NCBI GenBank assembly: GCA_016219285.1
Contig: JACRNJ010000075.1
Location: forward strand, 1 to 33,109
Length of the DNA stretch: 33,109 nt
DNA from: Deltaproteobacteria bacterium
Lineage (GTDB): Bacteria; Desulfobacterota; GWC2-55-46; UBA9637
Direction: 5' to 3'
Made by a program: the position numbers and the translations under genes. The notes beneath the pieces are model-generated. The model had not been told where the DNA came from, did no database searches, and was given only the letters and a program-made list of their open reading frames with translations. This document shows positions 1 to 6,993 of this stretch, piece by piece (positions within the stretch are counted from its first letter, which is position 1; every line of letters starts with the position of its first letter).

Positions 1-2
1 GA

Positions 3-407
3 AGAGTAGAGCTTAATGAAGATGAATGTATAGATTTAAGATTGTGTGAAAATTATTTCGAAATACTGCCAGATCACCTTGTTGTTTTTTTGAATATGTG
101 TCAGGGTGCATACCCTGGGCCTTATCAAGCGATTTATAAACGTCCTGATTATAAACATTCCACTATACGGCCAATCCTTATTGCTTCTATTGTAAAGATA
201 TCTTTTGAAGACTTACACGACTTTCTCAAAAAGCTAATTGAAGCTTTGAAAAGTTCATCAGATGATGAGGATGAAATATTACGAGTAATCAATCAATTTA
301 ACTCAGACATTAAAGATCATTATGACTTTGATAATGCAATATGGTGGAGTAAGCGTTCAGGAGAAGTTTCTGTGCGTTGGGGGACTATGCCGGAAAAAGA
401 ATCATAG
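3..407 (+). CDS. hypothetical protein, 5' end outside window
   Basis: The reading frame is open from base 3 to the stop at 405-407, so at least 134 residues are present and the true start probably lies before the window. A TTG at 42 could start a 121-residue version, but no ribosome site precedes it and the upstream codons are open. The protein is mixed charged and hydrophobic with an acidic patch (SSSDDEDE) and ends in a Trp-rich stretch (IWWSKRSGEVSVRW). No signal peptide or membrane segment is seen and I do not recognise the family. It is followed by about 190 non-coding bases and then an attC-like site, so it may be an integron cassette gene, which are often family orphans. Confidence 0.6.
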   Translation, partial: RVELNEDECIDLRLCENYFEILPDHLVVFLNMCQGAYPGPYQAIYKRPDYKHSTIRPILIASIVKISFEDLHDFLKKLIEALKSSSDDEDEILRVINQFNSDIKDHYDFDNAIWWSKRSGEVSVRWGTMPEKES

Positions 408-599
408 GGACTCAGGATTAGCGTAGCCTAACCCGACATCGAAGAAAAAGAAAAGAGGATTTATTTCACCTTCACCCGCCGCCGTCCGAAAAATCGCCAA
501 CATTTCAAATGAAATACGAATATGTTAAATTACTTTACATTCCTCTTGACAAATAATTTTAGTAGAAATAGGGACAGCGACCATTAAAAGACAATGAAA

Positions 600-661
600 G
601 TCTAACCATTCACTGCACCAGACCGCCTTTACAGGCGGCGGCTGATTTCAGCCGTTATAGC
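600..661 (+). other. attC-like recombination site (integron cassette end)
   Basis: The site starts with GTCTAAC (600-606), which fits the RYYYAAC outer box of attC sites. It contains an inner stem CCGCC-TTTACA-GGCGG and ends with GCCGTTATAG (651-660), where GTTA pairs with TAAC of the left box. The arms pair imperfectly, as expected for attC extrahelical bases, and the length of about 61 bases is inside the normal attC range. The right box deviates from GTTRRRY at two positions. Its 3' end (642-663) recurs almost exactly at 1141-1162, on the far side of hicBA. No integrase is visible. Confidence 0.5.
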
Positions 662-697
662 AATAAATATAGCTACCTGAATTAGTGGATTTTAAGA

Positions 698-722
698 TAT
701 AATCATATTATCTGAAAGGGGG
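698..722 (+). promoter_or_regulatory. hicBA promoter -10 and ribosome site
   Basis: A perfect TATAAT lies at 698-703 and a strong purine-rich ribosome site (GAAAGGGGG) at 714-722, just before the hicB ATG at 728. The -10 sits inside an imperfect dyad (GATATAAT-C-ATATTATC, 696-712), a plausible place for autorepression by the HicAB complex. No good -35 hexamer is seen. Confidence 0.4.
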
Positions 723-727
723 CAAAT

Positions 728-940
728 ATGAATACAGAATATACTGCTGTAGTAAAGCAAGAGGGTGATTGGTGGATTGGATGGATAGAGGAAATTCCAG
801 GGGTAAACTGTCAAGGGCATACTCGTGAAGACTTAATGGAAAGTCTTCGAGCCACTCTGAAAGAGGCCATTGAATTTAACCGTCAAGATGCTCTCTCTGC
901 GGTAGGAGCGGGGTATATGGAAGAAATAATTGCTGTATGA
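728..940 (+). CDS. hicB: HicB-family antitoxin
   Basis: This 70-residue protein has the HicB-like antitoxin fold signature: N-terminal strand EYTAVVKQEGDWWIGWIEEIPGVNCQGHT read as strand-strand-turn, then a helix (REDLMESLRATLKEAIEF). It should bind and inhibit the HicA mRNA interferase encoded next to it. The start is ATG 728 behind a strong ribosome site. The stop codon overlaps the hicA start by 4 bases (ATGA, 937-940), implying translational coupling. It lacks the C-terminal HTH or ribbon-helix-helix found in longer HicB proteins, so autoregulation would depend on another surface or be absent. The pair is flanked by attC-like ends, consistent with a mobile cassette. Confidence 0.85.
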   Translation: MNTEYTAVVKQEGDWWIGWIEEIPGVNCQGHTREDLMESLRATLKEAIEFNRQDALSAVGAGYMEEIIAV

Positions 941-1101
941 AACGCAATGACCCGCTGAAATATTTACGGTCTCAAGGATGTGAGTTTGTAAGAGAAGGTG
1001 GGCGTCATTACAGACGTTCATCTGTGCCAAGGCATACCGAAATCAACGATAACCTCGCAAGAAAGATATACAAAGACCTCGGGATAAAACCAATAAAATA
1101 A
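937..1101 (+). CDS. hicA: HicA-family mRNA interferase toxin, short form
   Basis: This 54-residue ORF begins inside the hicB stop. It has the HicA pattern: MKRNDPLKYLRSQGCEFVRE, then GGRH with the catalytic-type His, then SSVPRHTEINDNLARKI and DLGI at the C-terminus. HicA toxins are small double-stranded-RNA-binding-fold ribonucleases that cut mRNA. Typical members have about eight more residues between GGRH and the (R)SSVPRH block, usually a strand with aromatic residues and NP. Here the sequence reads GGRHYRRSSVPRH, so a strand appears shortened. That could weaken or abolish toxicity; the frame is otherwise intact. The attC-like 3' region begins directly after the stop. Confidence 0.8.
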   Translation: MKRNDPLKYLRSQGCEFVREGGRHYRRSSVPRHTEINDNLARKIYKDLGIKPIK

Positions 1102-1140
1102 GCCCTGGCAATCAAATCCAGCGGATTTGTAAACTCTCCG

Positions 1141-1162
1141 CTGATTTCAGCCGTTAGAGCAA
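1141..1162 (+). repeat. second attC 3' end; direct repeat flanking hicBA
   Basis: These 22 bases match 642-663 at 21 of 22 positions (core CTGATTTCAGCCGTTA). Upstream, AATCCAGCGGA (about 1116-1126) pairs with TCCGCTGATT (about 1138-1147) with one bulged C, as in attC arms. The expected outer-left box is degenerate (GCCCTGGC, straight after the hicA stop). Together with the first site it delimits a cassette of about 500 bp. Confidence 0.45.
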
Positions 1163-1195
1163 AAGGTGAAAAGGTAAAAGAGTGAAAGGGGACGA

Positions 1196-1342
1196 GTGAA
1201 AAAGGGTTCTTCTAAGCGGGTTATTTATGCTTACCATTGTCAAAGTTGTAAAATTGAGTTCATTGAGATATATTTCAAGGGCAATCAGGAAAACGAAGAC
1301 CGCGAAAGGATTAAAGAATATTTGAGAAAATTTGCTCCATGA
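1196..1342 (+). CDS. small CxxC protein, hypothetical
   Basis: This 48-residue ORF starts at GTG 1196, with a GGGG ribosome site 5-8 bases upstream (GAAAGGGGACGA), and ends at TGA 1340-1342. The sequence shows YHCQSCKIEF near the N-terminus, half of a zinc ribbon, followed by a charged helical tail (ENEDRERIKEYLRKF). With a single CxxC pair it could bind zinc only as a dimer or with another ligand. I do not recognise a family. It sits between the cassette end and tsaB, so it may be the last cassette gene. Coding status is uncertain because of its size. Confidence 0.4.
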   Translation: MKKGSSKRVIYAYHCQSCKIEFIEIYFKGNQENEDRERIKEYLRKFAP

Positions 1343-1424
1343 ATCCCGTTAGAAGTCCGCTATGAAATGGATATTTACCATTATTATAATATCACCCTTT
1401 AGGAAAGGAAACTTCTAACGGGAT
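1343..1424. repeat. 14-bp perfect inverted repeat around tsaB leader
   Basis: ATCCCGTTAGAAGT (1343-1356) and ACTTCTAACGGGAT (1411-1424) are exact reverse complements 54 bases apart. The left arm starts directly after the 48-residue ORF; the right arm overlaps the tsaB ATG (1423). A TATAAT (1385-1390) and a ribosome-site-like AGGAAAGGA (1401-1409) lie between the arms. It could be the footprint of a small mobile element or a fold that hides the tsaB start. Confidence 0.5.
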
Positions 1425-2115
1425 GAAGATACTTGTTATAGATACTGCCACTGCGTCAGGAAGCATTGCGCTGCTTGAAGACGGACAACCCATTGCTGAA
1501 TTAACAACCTGCATTCAAAAGACACATGCAGAGAGGCTGCTTCTTTCAATAAAAACCCTTCTGCAGGGTATCGGGACAAGGATAGAAGATATCGATGGTT
1601 TTGCACTGACTGCAGGGCCGGGTTCTTTTACGGGACTGCGAATCGGACTTGCAACAATCAAGGGGCTTGCATGGAGTTTGAACAAAGAGGTGGCTGGTGT
1701 TTCAACTTTGGAGGCGCTGGCAATGAATCTGCCTTATTCTGACAAGCAGATATGCCCGTTGCTGGATGCGCGAAAAAAAGAGGTTTATGCAGGCATTTAC
1801 AGGTGTGACGGAAACAGGCCTGAGCGTATTATGGATGACATTGCCATAAAACCGGATGCTCTGCTTGAAAAGATTAAAGAACCGACAATATTTCTTGGCG
1901 ACGGTGTAAAGATAATTTCTGAGCTAAAATCGGAAATCGGAAATCGGAAATCGGAAATCATTTTTGCGCCTTCTCACCTATGGACAATAAAGGCATCAAA
2001 CATCGGCTTGCTGGCATGGAAGAGGTTTCAAAACGGGGATAGTCATAGCCCTCAAACTGCCGGACTTAACTACTTAAGACCTTCGGAGGCAGAACTTAAA
2101 TTAAAACAAGGCTAA
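1423..2115 (+). CDS. tsaB: tRNA threonylcarbamoyladenosine biosynthesis protein TsaB
   Basis: This 230-residue protein is the TsaB partner of the TsaBDE complex that makes t6A37 on ANN-decoding tRNAs. It has the ASKHA-type start (MKILVIDTATASGSIAL), the HAERLL helix, and the hallmark AGPGSFTGLRIGLATIKGLA at about residues 63-82, the surface that binds TsaD. ATG 1423 is chosen because the N-terminus is complete there. Residues about 168-180 are encoded by a tandem 7-bp repeat in frame, in the variable C-terminal part. The stop codon itself falls in another repeat (2111-2165). It is the first core gene after the cassette region. Confidence 0.95.
   Translation: MKILVIDTATASGSIALLEDGQPIAELTTCIQKTHAERLLLSIKTLLQGIGTRIEDIDGFALTAGPGSFTGLRIGLATIKGLAWSLNKEVAGVSTLEALAMNLPYSDKQICPLLDARKKEVYAGIYRCDGNRPERIMDDIAIKPDALLEKIKEPTIFLGDGVKIISELKSEIGNRKSEIIFAPSHLWTIKASNIGLLAWKRFQNGDSHSPQTAGLNYLRPSEAELKLKQG
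1927..1961 (+). repeat. 7-bp tandem repeat inside tsaB
   Basis: Four perfect copies of AAATCGG (1927-1954) and a fifth partial one (AAATCAT) lie in the coding frame. Three units (21 bases) give seven residues, so the protein reads KSEIGNR then KSEI. Only one arm of the repeat type is present here. A change of one unit would shift the frame. Confidence 0.85.
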
Positions 2116-2165
2116 GGCCAAGGATGAGGTTAAGTAATTTCTTAATCTCAACCTCAACCTTAACC
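2111..2165. repeat. 6-bp-period inverted array (tsaB 3' end)
   Basis: The left arm reads as hexamers GCTAAG, GCCAAG, GATGAG, GTTAAG; after TAATTT the right arm reads CTTAAT, CTCAAC, CTCAAC, CTTAAC. The arms are roughly complementary. The tsaB stop (2113-2115) lies in the first unit. The same unit type recurs after moaC. Confidence 0.8.
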
Positions 2166-2174
2166 TGTCAAGGG

Positions 2175-2203
2175 TTGACAAGATAGTTATGTTATACTAA
2201 TAT
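2175..2203 (+). promoter_or_regulatory. sigma70-type promoter for DUF465 gene and possibly ilvD
   Basis: TTGACA (2175-2180) and TAATAT (2198-2203) are separated by 17 bases, about 45 bases before the ATG at 2250. It follows directly on the hexamer array. It is the best promoter match seen ahead of the ilv-leu cluster. Confidence 0.5.
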
Positions 2204-2249
2204 CTGTTGAAGTAATTGCAGTAATCCATAATAAAGAGGAGGCCACGCT

Positions 2250-2480
2250 ATGAAAACATTAGATGGGGACTTTTTAAAGAGGTTACTGGAAAGAGATGTT
2301 GAATTCAGAAAGATTTACGAGGCTCACAGGGAGTGCGAAAAAAGAGCTGCAAAACTGAGCAAAAAGGTTTATGTGACAAGAGAAGAAGAGATTGAGGAAA
2401 AGAGATTGAAAAAACTGAAACTGGAACAGAAAGATAAGATGGCGGAAGTAGTTTCAAAATACAGAGAAGCGAGAGAGTAA
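2250..2480 (+). CDS. DUF465 (YdcH-like) protein
   Basis: This 76-residue, highly charged, all-helical protein has the DUF465 pattern: DVEFRKIYEAHRECEK, a turn with VTREEEIEEKRLKKLKLEQKDKM, then a helical tail. Members are small coiled-coil hairpins of unknown function. ATG 2250 follows a good ribosome site (AAAGAGGAGG). A repeat array separates it from ilvD. Confidence 0.8.
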   Translation: MKTLDGDFLKRLLERDVEFRKIYEAHRECEKRAAKLSKKVYVTREEEIEEKRLKKLKLEQKDKMAEVVSKYREARE

Positions 2481-2483
2481 AAA

Positions 2484-2571
2484 AGTTTCAAGTTGCAAGG
2501 TGCAAGTTTCATTTTTACTGAAACATTTAATTTGTCTCTACTTGCAACTTGTGACTTGTAACTTGAAACTG
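2484..2571. repeat. 7-bp-period inverted array between DUF465 gene and ilvD
   Basis: The left arm contains heptamers such as TTTCAAG, TTGCAAG, GTGCAAG; the right arm contains ACTTGCA, ACTTGTG, ACTTGTA, ACTTGAA. The two arms are complementary and separated by about 35 bases. The array ends 5 bases before the ilvD ATG. Confidence 0.9.
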
Positions 2572-2576
2572 TTTTT

Positions 2577-4229
2577 ATGCGTAGCGACAGGGTAAAAAAA
2601 GGACTGGAAAGGGTTCCCCACAGGGCGCTCCTTTATGCCACAGGTCTGACAAAAGAGGAGATGAACAGGCCGTTTATAGGCGTTGCCACATCTTTTAACG
2701 ACCTTGTGCCCGGGCATATCGGCATGAGGACTCTTGAGAGATTTATTGAAAAGGGCGCGCATACAGGCGGCGGCCATTCATTTTTTTTCGGTGTGCCTGC
2801 CATATGTGACGGCATTGCCATGGGGCATACCGGAATGCACTACTCACTGCCGAGCAGAGAGCTCATTGCCGACATGATTGAGTCTGTGGCAATGGCCCAT
2901 GCCCTGGACGGCCTTGTGCTGCTCACAAACTGCGATAAGATAACACCCGGTATGCTTATGGCTGCTGCAAGACTTGATGTGCCTTCAATTGTTGTTACAG
3001 CAGGGCCCATGCATACAGGCATGTATAAGATGAAGCGCCGCTCATTTGTCCGCGACACTTATGAGGCAATCGGGAGATTCAAGAATAAAACGATAACCGA
3101 ACAGGAGCTTTCTGATTTGGAATTCTGCGCGTGTCCTGGCGGAGGCTCGTGTCAGGGAATGTATACTGCAAATACCATGGCGTGTGTTACCGAAGCGCTT
3201 GGCATGTCCCTCATCGGCTGCGCAACCGGTCTTGAAGGCTCTGCCGACAAGAGGAGGATTGCATTTGATTCAGGGGTGCGTATCGTTGAAATGGTCAAAG
3301 AGGATTTAACACCCGGAAAGATTATGACAAGGGGTGCGTTTGAAAATGCCATACGAATTGACATGGCGCTCGGTGGTTCAACAAATACAGCGCTCCATAT
3401 ACCGGCGATTGCGCATGAGGCAGGCATTGAACTGCCTCTTGAAATCTTTGATGAGATAAGCAGAGAGACCCCAAATATTGTTAAATTAGAACCGGCAGGC
3501 GACCATTTCATGGAAGATTTGGAATATGCCGGCGGGATTCCTGCTGTTATGAACAGATTGAAAAATCTTTTAAAAGACAATATCACGGTCTCAAAAAAAA
3601 ATATAAAAGAGATTGCTGAACAGGCCAAAGTTAATGATAGTGATGTAGTAAGGACAATAGAAAATGCATATTCTAAAGAAGGGGGCATTGCGGTTTTAAA
3701 GGGAAATCTCGCTCCTAACGGCTGTGTTGTAAAGCAGACTGCTGTGAATGAAAGGGCGAAACATTTTATAGGCAATGCAAAGTGTTTTGATTCAGAAGAG
3801 GCTGCAATGCAGGCAATACTCAATGGAAAGATAAAAGATGGTGATGTTATTGTTGTAAGATACGAAGGGCCCAAAGGAGGGCCTGGTATGCGGGAGATGC
3901 TTGCGCCAACAGCGACGATAACCGGCATGGGCATGGCAGATAAGGTTGCGCTTATTACGGATGGAAGATTCTCCGGCGGCACACGGGGACCGTGCATAGG
4001 TCATATCTCGCCTGAGGCAATGGAAGGCGGTCCCATAGCATTTGTTCGGGATGGAGATGAGATAGAGATAGATATTCCGAATAGAACCATAGATCTGAAG
4101 GTAGAGGGCAAAGAGTTAGAAAAAAGAAGGGCAAACTGGAAACCGCCGGAGCCAAAGATAAAAAAGGGTTGGCTTGCAAGATATGCAAAAGTTGTAACAT
4201 CGGCGAATACGGGGGCGGTTGTAAAGTAA
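2577..4229 (+). CDS. ilvD: dihydroxy-acid dehydratase
   Basis: This 550-residue IlvD/Edd-family dehydratase converts 2,3-dihydroxy-isovalerate and 2,3-dihydroxy-3-methylvalerate to the keto acids for valine, leucine and isoleucine. The start [19 protein letters not shown] is family-typical. Cluster-binding Cys motifs are visible in [24 protein letters not shown] and [15 protein letters not shown], and the C-terminal half holds [12 protein letters not shown] and [11 protein letters not shown]. The length matches the family. ATG 2577 has no clear ribosome site; the repeat array ends just before it. It opens the branched-chain amino acid cluster and is 25 bases from ilvB. Confidence 0.97.
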   Translation: MRSDRVKKGLERVPHRALLYATGLTKEEMNRPFIGVATSFNDLVPGHIGMRTLERFIEKGAHTGGGHSFFFGVPAICDGIAMGHTGMHYSLPSRELIADMIESVAMAHALDGLVLLTNCDKITPGMLMAAARLDVPSIVVTAGPMHTGMYKMKRRSFVRDTYEAIGRFKNKTITEQELSDLEFCACPGGGSCQGMYTANTMACVTEALGMSLIGCATGLEGSADKRRIAFDSGVRIVEMVKEDLTPGKIMTRGAFENAIRIDMALGGSTNTALHIPAIAHEAGIELPLEIFDEISRETPNIVKLEPAGDHFMEDLEYAGGIPAVMNRLKNLLKDNITVSKKNIKEIAEQAKVNDSDVVRTIENAYSKEGGIAVLKGNLAPNGCVVKQTAVNERAKHFIGNAKCFDSEEAAMQAILNGKIKDGDVIVVRYEGPKGGPGMREMLAPTATITGMGMADKVALITDGRFSGGTRGPCIGHISPEAMEGGPIAFVRDGDEIEIDIPNRTIDLKVEGKELEKRRANWKPPEPKIKKGWLARYAKVVTSANTGAVVK

Positions 4230-4254
4230 TAATTACACTCAAATAAAAATTTAT

Positions 4255-5976
4255 ATGAAAAAGACAGGCGCACAGATATTTCTTGAAAGCTTATTAAAGG
4301 AAGGCGTGGATACCATATTCGGTTATCCTGGCGGCGCTGTTTTACCTATATATGATGCGCTTTATGGCGTAACTGCCTTAAAACATATTCTGGTGCGGCA
4401 TGAACAGGGCGCTGTGCATATGGCAGATGGCTATGCAAGGGCAAGTGGAAAGCCAGGCGTTGTTTTAGTTACATCAGGGCCGGGGGCTACCAATACTGTT
4501 ACAGGGATTGCGACAGCATATATGGATTCTATTCCCATTGTTGTTTTTACAGGCCAGGTGCCGACTGCCCTTATTGGCAATGATGCCTTTCAGGAGGCAG
4601 ATATTGTTGGCATTACAAGGCCGTGTACTAAACATAACTATCTGGTCAAGGACATAAAAGATTTAACCAGGATTATAAAAGAGGCATTTTACATAGCTGC
4701 AACAGGAAGGCCGGGGCCTGTGCTGGTGGATATTCCAAAGGATGTTTTGACCGCATCTACTGAGTTTAAATATCCTGAAAAGGTTGAGTTGAAAAGTTAT
4801 CAGCCAACATATAAGGGACATATTGGCCAGATAAAAAAAGCAGTTGAATTAATCATCAAGGCAAAAAGACCTGTGTTATATACAGGCGGCGGAGTTGTTT
4901 TATCAGATGCATCTGGTGAGCTTAAAGTATTTGCAGAAAAGATGAATATCCCTGTTACAAACACGCTCATGGGGCTTGGCGGGTTTCCTGGCACGCATCC
5001 TCTTTTTCTCGGTATGCTGGGTATGCACGGGACATACTGCGCAAATATGGCGGTAACAAACACAGACTGTCTCATTGCAGTCGGAGCTCGTTTTGACGAC
5101 AGGGTTACCGGAAAAATAGACGAGTTTGCGCCCTTTGCAAAGGTAATCCACATTGACATTGACCCTACATCTATCAGCAAAAATGTGCGCGTGGATGTGC
5201 CAATCGTCGGAGATGTAAAATCAGTTCTCAAAGACATGCTCAAGGCGCTAGATGAGACAAAGGGTCGCTCCAACGCAGAGCGTGGGAACGAGAAGGCGCA
5301 GAAGGATGCTCTTGCCGAATGGTACGGACAGATTAAACAGTGGGGGGATACGCATAAGCTATCTTATAAACTGAATGAGAAAAAAATAAAACCGCAGTAT
5401 GTCATAGAAAGGCTCTACGACCTTACAAAAGGCAATGCCATTATTACAACAGAGGTTGGCCAGAACCAGATGTGGGCTGCCCAGTTTTATAAATTTGATA
5501 AACCAAGGACATTTTTGACATCTGGCGGTCTTGGAACCATGGGCTATGGTTTTCCTGCCGCCATTGGCGCGCAGTTTGCTTTTCCTGACAAAACCGTCAT
5601 TGACATTGCAGGCGATGGCAGTATTCAGATGAATATACAGGAGTTGGCAACCGCAGTTCAGTATAAACTGCCTGTAAAGGTTGCAATACTTAATAATAAA
5701 TTTCTCGGCATGGTCAGGCAGTGGCAGGAGTTTTTCTATGAAAAGAGATACTCATATGCATGCATGGATGCTGCCCCTGATTTTGTAAAGGTGGCGGAGG
5801 CATACGGCGCTGTTGGCCTTAGGGCAACAAAGCCGGAAGATGTAGACGGTGTTATAAAAGAGGCCCTGGCTGTCAAAAACAAGCCTGTATTCATGGATTT
5901 TCATATTGATAGGGAAGAGGATGTTTATCCCATGGTTCCGGCAGGCCAGCCGTTGAATAAGATGCTGCTGGTGTAG
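4255..5976 (+). CDS. ilvB: acetolactate synthase large (catalytic) subunit
   Basis: This 573-residue ThDP- and FAD-dependent enzyme condenses pyruvate with pyruvate or 2-oxobutyrate, the first common step of branched-chain amino acid synthesis. Domains are in the expected order: N-terminal pyrimidine-binding domain with catalytic Glu ([29 protein letters not shown]), central domain ([14 protein letters not shown]), and C-terminal ThDP domain with [18 protein letters not shown] through [12 protein letters not shown]. Residues about 336-347 ([10 protein letters not shown]) come from an in-frame repetitive element, placed in the linker between central and C-terminal domains. Its regulatory partner ilvN is displaced downstream by a HicBA module. 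Confidence 0.97.
   Translation: MKKTGAQIFLESLLKEGVDTIFGYPGGAVLPIYDALYGVTALKHILVRHEQGAVHMADGYARASGKPGVVLVTSGPGATNTVTGIATAYMDSIPIVVFTGQVPTALIGNDAFQEADIVGITRPCTKHNYLVKDIKDLTRIIKEAFYIAATGRPGPVLVDIPKDVLTASTEFKYPEKVELKSYQPTYKGHIGQIKKAVELIIKAKRPVLYTGGGVVLSDASGELKVFAEKMNIPVTNTLMGLGGFPGTHPLFLGMLGMHGTYCANMAVTNTDCLIAVGARFDDRVTGKIDEFAPFAKVIHIDIDPTSISKNVRVDVPIVGDVKSVLKDMLKALDETKGRSNAERGNEKAQKDALAEWYGQIKQWGDTHKLSYKLNEKKIKPQYVIERLYDLTKGNAIITTEVGQNQMWAAQFYKFDKPRTFLTSGGLGTMGYGFPAAIGAQFAFPDKTVIDIAGDGSIQMNIQELATAVQYKLPVKVAILNNKFLGMVRQWQEFFYEKRYSYACMDAAPDFVKVAEAYGAVGLRATKPEDVDGVIKEALAVKNKPVFMDFHIDREEDVYPMVPAGQPLNKMLLV
5263..5292 (+). repeat. REP-like element in frame inside ilvB
   Basis: The bases GGTCGCTCCAACGCAGAGCG and then TGGGAACGAG form a short hairpin (CGCTC/GAGCG) and encode [10 protein letters not shown]. 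Elements of the type GTTCCCACGCTCTGCGTTGG are familiar as dispersed repeats in several bacterial groups. It is different from the 7-bp arrays but sits in the same kind of place, a domain linker. Confidence 0.6.
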
Positions 5977-5990
5977 AGAGGAGGTATGTT

Positions 5991-6230
5991 ATGCCAGAGA
6001 TATTTGTGAAATTACACATCAAAGCCCTTGAAGGGGGTGGTTATCTTGCTATCAGTCCGGTGTTACCGGGTTTGGTTGCTCAAGGGAGAACGATTGCTGA
6101 AACAATAGAGATATCTCAGGATGTGGCAAGAAAACTGATAGAGTCATTTGAAGAGCATGGAGACCCACTGCCTCCCGGGATTGTAATGCCTGATAAAGAG
6201 ATGGATATTGAAATTGCAGTAGGTATGTGA
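5991..6230 (+). CDS. hicB: HicB-family antitoxin (second module)
   Basis: This 79-residue HicB-like protein has strands FVKLHIKALEGGGYLAISPVLPGLVAQG, the helix TIAETIEISQDVARKLIESFEEHG and a short PLPP linker typical of the family. It should neutralise the HicA encoded directly after it. ATG 5991 follows GAGAGGAGG. The stop overlaps the toxin start (GTGA, 6227-6230). It is unrelated at sequence level to the antitoxin at 728. It lies 14 bases after ilvB, so it is very likely transcribed with the ilv genes. No DNA-binding domain is visible. Confidence 0.85.
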   Translation: MPEIFVKLHIKALEGGGYLAISPVLPGLVAQGRTIAETIEISQDVARKLIESFEEHGDPLPPGIVMPDKEMDIEIAVGM

Positions 6231-6460
6231 TTGTGGGAAATCTTGCAGGATTTAAGTATAGAGAAATAGTGAGAGGACTTAAAAAACTTGGGTTTGAATT
6301 TGACAGACCGGCGAAGGGCAGCCACGAAATTTGGTGGAATCCAAAGACGAGGGCAAGAACTACAATTCCGAATCACCCTGGAGATATGCCGGAAGGCACT
6401 TTGAGGGCAATATTAAAACAGACTGGAATTTCAGCGGAAGAGTTCCTAAAAATCAGATGA
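6227..6460 (+). CDS. hicA: HicA-family mRNA interferase toxin (second module)
   Basis: This protein of up to 77 residues shows the HicA core: KYREIVRGLKKLGFEFDRPAKGSHEIWW with the catalytic-type His in GSH, then NPKTRARTTIPNHPGDMPEGTLRAILKQTGISAEEF. The family cleaves mRNA when the antitoxin is lost. Start GTG 6227 overlaps the hicB stop; GTG 6233 is an alternative. All expected elements are present, unlike the shortened HicA at 937. The module separates the catalytic and regulatory subunit genes of acetolactate synthase, which are normally adjacent and made in a fixed ratio. Confidence 0.88.
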   Translation: MIVGNLAGFKYREIVRGLKKLGFEFDRPAKGSHEIWWNPKTRARTTIPNHPGDMPEGTLRAILKQTGISAEEFLKIR

Positions 6461-6487
6461 GGGTATCAACTACTTTCGGGAGGCTTG

Positions 6488-6976
6488 ATGCGTCACACCA
6501 TTTCTGTTCTTGTGGACAATGAGTTTGGGGTATTGAGCAAGGTTTCCAGCCTTTTCTCCGGCAGGGGCTTCAATATTGAAAGCCTGTGCGTTGCGGAGAC
6601 ACTTGACCCGAAGGTTTCAAGGATGACGATTGTTACTACAGGAGATGACCAGATTGTAGAGCAGATTACAAAGCAGCTGAATAAGCTTATCAATGTTATC
6701 AAGGTAAGCGACCTTACAGCCGAAGAGCACATAGAAAGGGAACTCGCCATGATAAAGGTCAATGCAAATGCAGATGACAGGGCTGAGATACTGAGCGTTA
6801 TAGATATCTTCAGAGGCAAGGTTGTTGATGTAAGCCCGACAACATATACTATTGAGATGACAGGCGATGCAGAAAAGGTTAATGCAATCACGGAGCTTTT
6901 GAGGCCGTTCGGCATTAAGGAAATAGTCAGGACAGGCAAGATTGCTATGGCAAGAAGCCCAAAGAGTGGGAAGTAA
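6488..6976 (+). CDS. ilvN: acetolactate synthase regulatory (small) subunit
   Basis: This 162-residue protein carries an N-terminal ACT domain (RHTISVLVDNEFGVLSKVSSLF, GRGFNIESL) and the C-terminal ALS_ss_C domain (VNADDRAEILSVIDIFRGKVVDV and the conserved GKIAMAR end). It binds the large subunit and confers valine feedback control. The ATG at 6488 is preferred over the TTG at 6485 because GGGAGG lies just upstream at 6479-6484. Length matches the family. It is fenced by the HicBA module upstream and the restriction-modification block downstream. Confidence 0.96.
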   Translation: MRHTISVLVDNEFGVLSKVSSLFSGRGFNIESLCVAETLDPKVSRMTIVTTGDDQIVEQITKQLNKLINVIKVSDLTAEEHIERELAMIKVNANADDRAEILSVIDIFRGKVVDVSPTTYTIEMTGDAEKVNAITELLRPFGIKEIVRTGKIAMARSPKSGK

Positions 6977-6993
6977 ATTCAAAATGGATTGTT

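Larger units (their letters stand above)
408..727. other. 320-base gap with attC-like site and hicB leader
   Basis: No gene is seen. The gap holds a short palindrome (ATTTCA-AA-TGAAAT, 506-519), a TTGACA hexamer at 547-552 without a clear partner, a GGGACAGCGACC string (571-582) of the kind often seen near REP-type repeats, the attC-like fold at 600-661, and the hicB promoter. A GCCTAAC at about 427-433 resembles another attC outer box, but no convincing partner follows. Confidence 0.4.

Noticed and set aside
425-534. Another attC site from GCCTAAC to GTTAAAT
   Set aside because: The outer boxes fit, but the about 105 bases between do not form a convincing paired arm.
3152-3997. 281-residue minus-strand ORF opposite ilvD
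   Set aside because: It is a shadow of a highly conserved gene and has no recognisable motif.
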